Source: Oceanospirillaceae bacterium (GTDB lineage: Bacteria; Pseudomonadota; Gammaproteobacteria; Pseudomonadales; Balneatricaceae). From it: 9,919 nucleotides of DNA. This document shows, piece by piece, positions 6,884-9,919 of this stretch; position 1 is the stretch's first letter; the number at the start of each line of letters is the position of its first letter. Where the stretch lies: the NCBI GenBank assembly GCA_023954795.1, contig JAGSHA010000092.1, positions 1 through 9,919 on the forward strand. The letters are read 5' to 3'. The notes below the pieces were generated by a model. The model was not told the DNA's origin. It worked only from the letters and a program-made list of their open reading frames with translations, and ran no database searches. The position numbers and the translations under genes are program-made.

Positions 6884-7738
6884 ATGAAGATCGTATACCT
6901 GAACGGCGAGTACCTACCGGCTGATAAAGCTCAGATTTCGGTGTTTGATCGCGGATTCCTCTTTGGTGACAGCGTATACGAGGTGATCCCGTTCTATCAG
7001 GGTGTAGGATTTCGCCTGACTGAGCATCTGGCGCGACTGGAATACAGCTTACGTGCCTTACAAATTCAAACCGCTCAAGACTGGGAAGAGATTCTGAATC
7101 TGCTGGTCAGTCAAAATGGTGGCGGCAATCTTTCCGTTTATCTGCAGGTAACGCGTGGTGCGGGAGATAGTCGCAGTCACCGATATGGTGATGATCTGTC
7201 TCCGACGGTATTTGCCTGCTGTACGCCGATCAAGGACATATATACAGCAGGTCCGGGCGACATTGAACCGATGAAGGTTATCGTCACCGCTGATCTGCGT
7301 TGGCATCGCTGTGATGTGAAGTCGACCTGTCTGTTACCGAATATAATGGTGGTGCATCAGGCACAGGCGCAGGATGCGGATGAAGCATTAATGATGCGAG
7401 ACGGTAAGTTGACGGAAGGGTCTTCCTGCAACGTCTTTATCGTACAGCAGGGGGTTATTTATACCCCAAAACGCAGTTCTGAGATTTTGGGCGGTACCAC
7501 CCGCGAGTTGATTATGCAGTTGGCCGATGAACATGCGATTCCCTCGCAGGAAGTGGACATCGATTATGAGATGTTAAAAGCGGCCGATGAAGTATGGATA
7601 TCCAGCTCTACCCGAGGGGTAGTGCCGGTGATTGAAATTGACGGTGATCAGGTGGGTGATGGCGAGAAAGGCCCGCTCTGGTCGACTATGTTTGAACTGT
7701 TTATCCGTTATCAGCAAAAGCTGATGACCGGCGAGTAA
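6884..7738 (+). CDS. dat: D-amino-acid transaminase (class IV PLP fold)
   Basis: This 284-residue fold-type IV PLP aminotransferase probably converts D-Ala plus 2-oxoglutarate to pyruvate plus D-Glu, with broad D-amino-acid specificity, in the cytosol. Family signatures are DRGFLFGDSVYEV (residues 22-34, with the active-site Tyr32), the catalytic Schiff-base Lys146 in VKSTCLLPN, Glu178 in LTEGSSCNVF contacting the PLP ring nitrogen, and GGTTRE. The carboxylate-trap motif R-S-H (97-99) after TRG matches the RxH of Bacillus D-alanine aminotransferase. That favours this activity over branched-chain aminotransferase or aminodeoxychorismate lyase. The length fits the family (about 280-285). There is no recognisable Shine-Dalgarno, and a stem-loop ends 15 nt upstream. 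It is inserted between dacA and ybeD, where E. coli has no such gene. Confidence 0.88.
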   Translation: MKIVYLNGEYLPADKAQISVFDRGFLFGDSVYEVIPFYQGVGFRLTEHLARLEYSLRALQIQTAQDWEEILNLLVSQNGGGNLSVYLQVTRGAGDSRSHRYGDDLSPTVFACCTPIKDIYTAGPGDIEPMKVIVTADLRWHRCDVKSTCLLPNIMVVHQAQAQDADEALMMRDGKLTEGSSCNVFIVQQGVIYTPKRSSEILGGTTRELIMQLADEHAIPSQEVDIDYEMLKAADEVWISSSTRGVVPVIEIDGDQVGDGEKGPLWSTMFELFIRYQQKLMTGE

Positions 7739-7752
7739 AAGCGAAAAGAAAG

Positions 7753-8025
7753 ATGAGTGATACAGAAGCGCCAAAAATCGAATTTCCATGTGAAAACTAC
7801 CCTATTAAAGTGCTGGGCCGGGGTGGTGATAACTTTCAGAGTCTGGTGATCGAAGTTGTGCAACAGCATGCTCCCGACCTGGATGTTACGACTATCACCG
7901 TGCAAGACAGTAAAAAAGGCACCTTCCAGTCGGTCCGATTCAGTATTACCGCGACAGGCGAAGCGCAGCTGAGTGCATTGCACAAAGCCTTGATGGACAC
8001 CGGCCGTGTCACGATGGTGATGTGA
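7753..8025 (+). CDS. ybeD: YbeD/DUF493 family small protein
   Basis: This 90-residue protein matches the YbeD (UPF0250/DUF493) family: E-F-P near the start, YPIKVLG, an EVVQQHAPD segment, SKKGTFQSVRFSITA and a final V-T-M-V. E. coli YbeD is 87 residues with an ACT-like ferredoxin fold resembling regulatory domains of allosteric enzymes. Its biochemical role is not settled; a link to lipoate biosynthesis is suggested mainly by its constant position before lipB. The gene begins 14 nt after dat, with only a purine-rich AGAAAG as ribosome-binding site, and its TGA is followed directly by the lipB ATG, so translation of the two is probably coupled. Confidence 0.92.
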   Translation: MSDTEAPKIEFPCENYPIKVLGRGGDNFQSLVIEVVQQHAPDLDVTTITVQDSKKGTFQSVRFSITATGEAQLSALHKALMDTGRVTMVM

Positions 8026-8676
8026 ATGAACGTGAGTGATCAGGTTCTGGTTCGGCAGCTGGCGATTGAGCCTTATACCCCTACATGGGAGAAGATGCAG
8101 GCCTTTACTGATACCCGGGATGAAAATACCCGTGATGAAATCTGGTTGCTGCAGCACGAACCGGTATTTACTCAAGGGCAGGCGGGAAAAGAAGAGCACC
8201 TACTCTCCACGGGAGATATTCCTGTGGTGCAGGTGGATCGTGGCGGTCAGGTGACCTACCACGGCCCCGGACAGCTGATTGTGTATCTGATGATCAATCT
8301 GCGCCGCCGTAAACTCGGCGTGCGTGAGATGGTCGATATCATGGAGCGTACATTGGTTGACCTGTTGGCCGATTATGGCGTTGATGCTTATGCCAAACCG
8401 GATGCACCTGGTGTGTATGTGGGGAATGCCAAAATTGCTTCTTTGGGGTTACGTGTGCGGCGTGGTTGTTCTTTCCATGGGCTGGCGCTGAACCTGAATA
8501 TGGATATGGAGCCTTTTCTTCGGATTAACCCCTGTGGCTACGCGGGTATGCCGATGACACAGCTCTCTGAGTTGACCGAAATGCCGGAATTGAAGGACCT
8601 TATGCAAAAGCTGGTCGATCATTTGGTAGGCAAAATCGGGTATACTCACGTCTCTCATTCTGACGTTCTGGAATAA
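8026..8676 (+). CDS. lipB: Octanoyl-[acyl carrier protein]:protein N-octanoyltransferase
   Basis: LipB moves the octanoyl group from acyl carrier protein to the lipoyl-domain lysine of pyruvate and 2-oxoglutarate dehydrogenase E2 subunits and to GcvH, the first step of lipoate assembly. The 216-residue protein shows [18 protein letters not shown], the FTQGQAGK and [13 protein letters not shown] blocks, [11 protein letters not shown] with catalytic Lys136, and [10 protein letters not shown] with the acyl-thioester Cys170. These align one residue offset from Lys135 and Cys169 of E. coli LipB. The start ATG directly abuts the ybeD stop, and a GGTGA just upstream inside ybeD may serve as ribosome-binding site. 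A downstream in-frame GTG at 8032 is possible but less likely. lipA follows after 7 nt. Confidence 0.97.
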   Translation: MNVSDQVLVRQLAIEPYTPTWEKMQAFTDTRDENTRDEIWLLQHEPVFTQGQAGKEEHLLSTGDIPVVQVDRGGQVTYHGPGQLIVYLMINLRRRKLGVREMVDIMERTLVDLLADYGVDAYAKPDAPGVYVGNAKIASLGLRVRRGCSFHGLALNLNMDMEPFLRINPCGYAGMPMTQLSELTEMPELKDLMQKLVDHLVGKIGYTHVSHSDVLE

Positions 8677-8683
8677 TAACTAC

Positions 8684-9673
8684 ATGGCTCGTGATACTGA
8701 CAACATGACAACTTCAAACCCGAAACGCGCTGAACAGGGTGTTAAGTTGCGTGGTGCCGACAAGGTCGCCCGCATTCCGGTAAAGGTGATTCCTACAGCA
8801 AAAGATGAAATGCCGCGTAAGCCTGATTGGTTGCGTGTACGCATGGGATCCAATGCTGAAGTAAAACGGATCAAAGAGAAGCTGCGTAATCACAAGTTGT
8901 CCTCGGTATGTGAAGAAGCGAGCTGTCCCAACCTGGGTGAGTGTTTCAGCCACGGTACTGCAACGTTCATGATTATGGGTGATATCTGCACCCGTCGTTG
9001 TCCGTTCTGTGATGTGGCGCACGGTCGTCCTAACCCGCTGGCTGAAGATGAACCTCGTGAATTGGCAGAAGCCATCGCGGATATGGAATTGCGTTACGTT
9101 GTAGTCACTTCTGTAGACCGGGATGATCTGCGTGATGGCGGTGCTCAGCACTTTGCGAACTGTGTTAGCGAAACGCGTTCACGTGTCCCGAACATTCAGA
9201 TTGAAACTTTAGTACCGGACTTCCGTGGCCGTATGGATATCGCGATTGAGATCCTTACGCAGACACCACCCGATGTGTTTAACCACAATATGGAAACGGT
9301 GCCGAGCCTGTATAAAAAAGTACGTCCCGGTTCAGACTACGAATGGTCCTTGCGGTTGCTGAAGAAGTTTAAAGCGCAGAACCCGGATGTCCGGACTAAA
9401 TCCGGGTTGATGGTTGGTATTGGTGAAACCAACGAAGAGATCATTCAGGTTATGCGTGATCTGCGTGCGCATGATGTGGATATGCTGACCATTGGTCAGT
9501 ATCTGCAACCAAGCCGAGACCACCTGAAGGTGGAGCGCTTTGTAACACCGGCAGAGTTTGATGAGTTTTCCCGTCTGGCAAAAGAGATGGGCTTCAAACA
9601 TGCTGCTTGTGGTCCATTAGTCCGTTCTTCTTACCATGCCGATCTGCAGGCGAAGGGAGAAGAGGTTAAGTAA
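8684..9673 (+). CDS. lipA: Lipoyl synthase (radical SAM)
   Basis: LipA inserts two sulfur atoms at C6 and C8 of protein-bound octanoyl chains, completing lipoyl cofactor synthesis after LipB. The 329-residue enzyme has both 4Fe-4S sites. The auxiliary, sacrificial sulfur-donor cluster is bound by C-x4-C-x5-C (Cys76, Cys81, Cys87) and Ser315 in the RSSYHAD tail. The radical-SAM cluster is C-x3-C-x2-C (Cys102, Cys106, Cys109). GGAQHF, ETLVPDF, VFNHN and [10 protein letters not shown] are typical family blocks. The start at 8684 is 7 nt after the lipB stop. An in-frame ATG at 8705 (Met8) is an alternative, and neither has a strong Shine-Dalgarno. E. coli LipA is 321 residues. The gene ends just before a hairpin and an intrinsic terminator, so it closes the operon. 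Confidence 0.98.
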   Translation: MARDTDNMTTSNPKRAEQGVKLRGADKVARIPVKVIPTAKDEMPRKPDWLRVRMGSNAEVKRIKEKLRNHKLSSVCEEASCPNLGECFSHGTATFMIMGDICTRRCPFCDVAHGRPNPLAEDEPRELAEAIADMELRYVVVTSVDRDDLRDGGAQHFANCVSETRSRVPNIQIETLVPDFRGRMDIAIEILTQTPPDVFNHNMETVPSLYKKVRPGSDYEWSLRLLKKFKAQNPDVRTKSGLMVGIGETNEEIIQVMRDLRAHDVDMLTIGQYLQPSRDHLKVERFVTPAEFDEFSRLAKEMGFKHAACGPLVRSSYHADLQAKGEEVK

Positions 9674-9688
9674 GACCTCTTACTTAGC
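9660..9688 (+). other. Two mutually exclusive hairpins over the lipA stop codon
   Basis: Hairpin A pairs AAGAGGT (9660-9666) with ACCTCTT (9675-9681). Hairpin B pairs TAAGTAAG (9667-9674) with CTTACTTA (9679-9686) around an ACCT loop, and extends by a U-G and a G-C pair to 9665-9688. The loop of A is the left arm of B, so only one can form at a time. The lipA TAA (9671-9673) lies inside the structure. Neither has a U-tract. A role in 3'-end stability or termination efficiency is possible. Confidence 0.5.
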
Positions 9689-9698
9689 AAGAATTCCT

Positions 9699-9724
9699 AA
9701 AAGGAGCCGACGGGCTCCTTTTTT
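9699..9724 (+). terminator. Strong Rho-independent terminator after lipA
   Basis: AAAAGGAGCC (9699-9708) pairs perfectly with GGCTCCTTTT (9713-9722) around a 4-nt GACG loop, and the right arm runs into a continuous T-tract ending at 9724. This marks the end of the lip transcript. The A-run on the left arm could let it also work on the minus strand if a convergent gene existed, but none is present here. Confidence 0.9.
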
Positions 9725-9750
9725 ATTGCCCGTTATTCTGAATCGATATG

Positions 9751-9779
9751 TTGCAGGATCAAAAACTTCTAATTATATT
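9751..9779 (+). promoter_or_regulatory. Candidate sigma-70 promoter for the last gene
   Basis: A -35-like TTGCAG (9751-9756, three of six consensus bases) is separated by exactly 17 nt from a -10-like TATATT (9774-9779, five of six). Transcription would start near 9786, giving a leader of about 22 nt that contains the ribosome-binding site. The promoter follows a strong terminator, so the gene needs its own start, which supports the call. The -35 is weak, as often seen where an activator helps. Confidence 0.5.
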
Positions 9780-9797
9780 AGCTTGATCTTAATTAGA
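9768..9797. repeat. 8-bp inverted repeat overlapping the -10 and ribosome-binding site
   Basis: TCTAATTA (9768-9775) and TAATTAGA (9790-9797) are perfect inverted copies separated by 14 bp. Nested with them are CTAAT/ATTAG arms around TAT (9769-9781) and GATCAA/TTGATC arms (9757-9762, 9783-9788). AT-rich palindromes covering a -10 element are typical of repressor operators. No specific regulator is recognised. Confidence 0.45.
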
Positions 9798-9802
9798 GGT
9801 GA
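9796..9802 (+). promoter_or_regulatory. Ribosome-binding site for the final gene
   Basis: GAGGTGA lies 5 nt before the ATG at 9808 and is one of the best Shine-Dalgarno matches in the window. It fixes the start codon. Its first bases are shared with the right arm of the inverted repeat. Confidence 0.8.
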
Positions 9803-9807
9803 CGAAC

Positions 9808-9919
9808 ATGGCTGGACTGAAGACGATCTCCATCACTGCCAATATGGGTGATAGCAGCGCTATCTACGCAGACATCCGCGATCATAAAATGGTGATCGAT
9901 CAGCCGACGGCTGCGGGTG
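9808..9919 (+). CDS. Probable OsmC-family protein, N-terminal fragment (cut by window end)
   Basis: Only the first 37 residues are visible, beginning MAGLKTISITANMGDSS and continuing with IYADIRDHKMVIDQPTAAG. The pattern of a beta-strand, a short loop, then H-x-hydrophobic-V-I-D-x-P-x-A-x-G resembles the N-terminus of OsmC/Ohr-like proteins such as the YhfA type, where the segment leads to a Gly-rich turn and the first redox Cys. The cysteines that would prove the family lie beyond the window. OsmC-like proteins are peroxide-reducing or stress-related enzymes. The gene has its own candidate promoter, nested inverted repeats and a strong ribosome-binding site after a terminator, so it is a separate, probably regulated, unit. 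The start is well supported; the family is a moderate-confidence inference. Confidence 0.6.
   Translation, partial: MAGLKTISITANMGDSSAIYADIRDHKMVIDQPTAAG

Noticed and set aside
7711..8199. 162-codon minus-strand frame across ybeD and the start of lipB
   Set aside because: It covers two conserved genes in tight + strand order; the composition looks like a reverse-frame artefact.
8623..8646. Possible promoter inside lipB for lipA (TTGGTA and TATACT)
   Set aside because: The -10-like TATACT is good, but the -35-like element is only 12 nt away and no alternative at 16-18 nt is convincing. lipA is explained by co-transcription.
9691..9696. GAATTC palindrome between lipA and its terminator
   Set aside because: It is a chance six-base restriction-type palindrome with no further symmetry.
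9636..9851. 71-codon + strand frame across the end of lipA, the terminator and the start of the last gene
   Set aside because: It would have to be translated through the terminator and has no homology; LipA and the final gene use other frames with good support.

Overview
The window is a compact, almost entirely coding stretch of a gammaproteobacterial chromosome. Every gene is on the + strand. Gene order and protein sequences match the conserved cell-elongation and lipoate cluster: rsfS (3' end), rlmH, mrdA (PBP2), rodA, mltB, rlpA, dacA, dat, ybeD, lipB, lipA. The same backbone occurs in Escherichia coli without mltB and dat. Having mltB between rodA and rlpA resembles Pseudomonas and marine relatives. 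The moderately GC-balanced sequence and the extra genes suggest an Oceanospirillales-type marine bacterium; this placement is inference, since no rRNA or other decisive marker is present.

Layout. 1-620 holds the ribosome-linked genes: the tail of the silencing factor RsfS and complete 23S rRNA methyltransferase RlmH. 629-5584 is a tight peptidoglycan block: the PBP2 transpeptidase, the RodA glycan polymerase (14-nt overlap with mrdA), the lytic transglycosylase MltB, and RlpA (4-nt overlap with mltB). An 80-nt gap with a one-turn direct repeat precedes dacA (D,D-carboxypeptidase, 5665-6819). A 12-bp hairpin then separates dacA from a D-amino-acid transaminase gene (6884-7738). ybeD, lipB and lipA follow closely and end at a strong intrinsic terminator (9699-9724). 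The last 195 nt hold a candidate promoter, nested inverted repeats, a good ribosome-binding site and the start of what is probably an OsmC-family gene, cut by the window edge.

How they work together. RodA and PBP2 form the elongasome synthase that builds lateral wall. MltB and RlpA are glycan-strand cleaving or binding outer-membrane lipoproteins, and DacA trims terminal D-Ala. Dat could move D-Ala nitrogen to D-Glu or other D-amino acids for precursor supply, which makes biochemical sense beside dacA. LipB and LipA complete octanoyl transfer and sulfur insertion for protein lipoylation; YbeD is their small conserved neighbour.

Novelty. I found no unknown system, mobile element, CRISPR array or RNA gene, and this is mostly ordinary core genome. 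The points worth a second look are subtle: a Gly in RlpA where the family has a catalytic-region Glu, an unusual MltB lipobox, a terminator-like hairpin directly before a dat gene that lacks a Shine-Dalgarno sequence, mutually exclusive hairpins over the lipA stop codon, and a structured operator-like region before the last gene.
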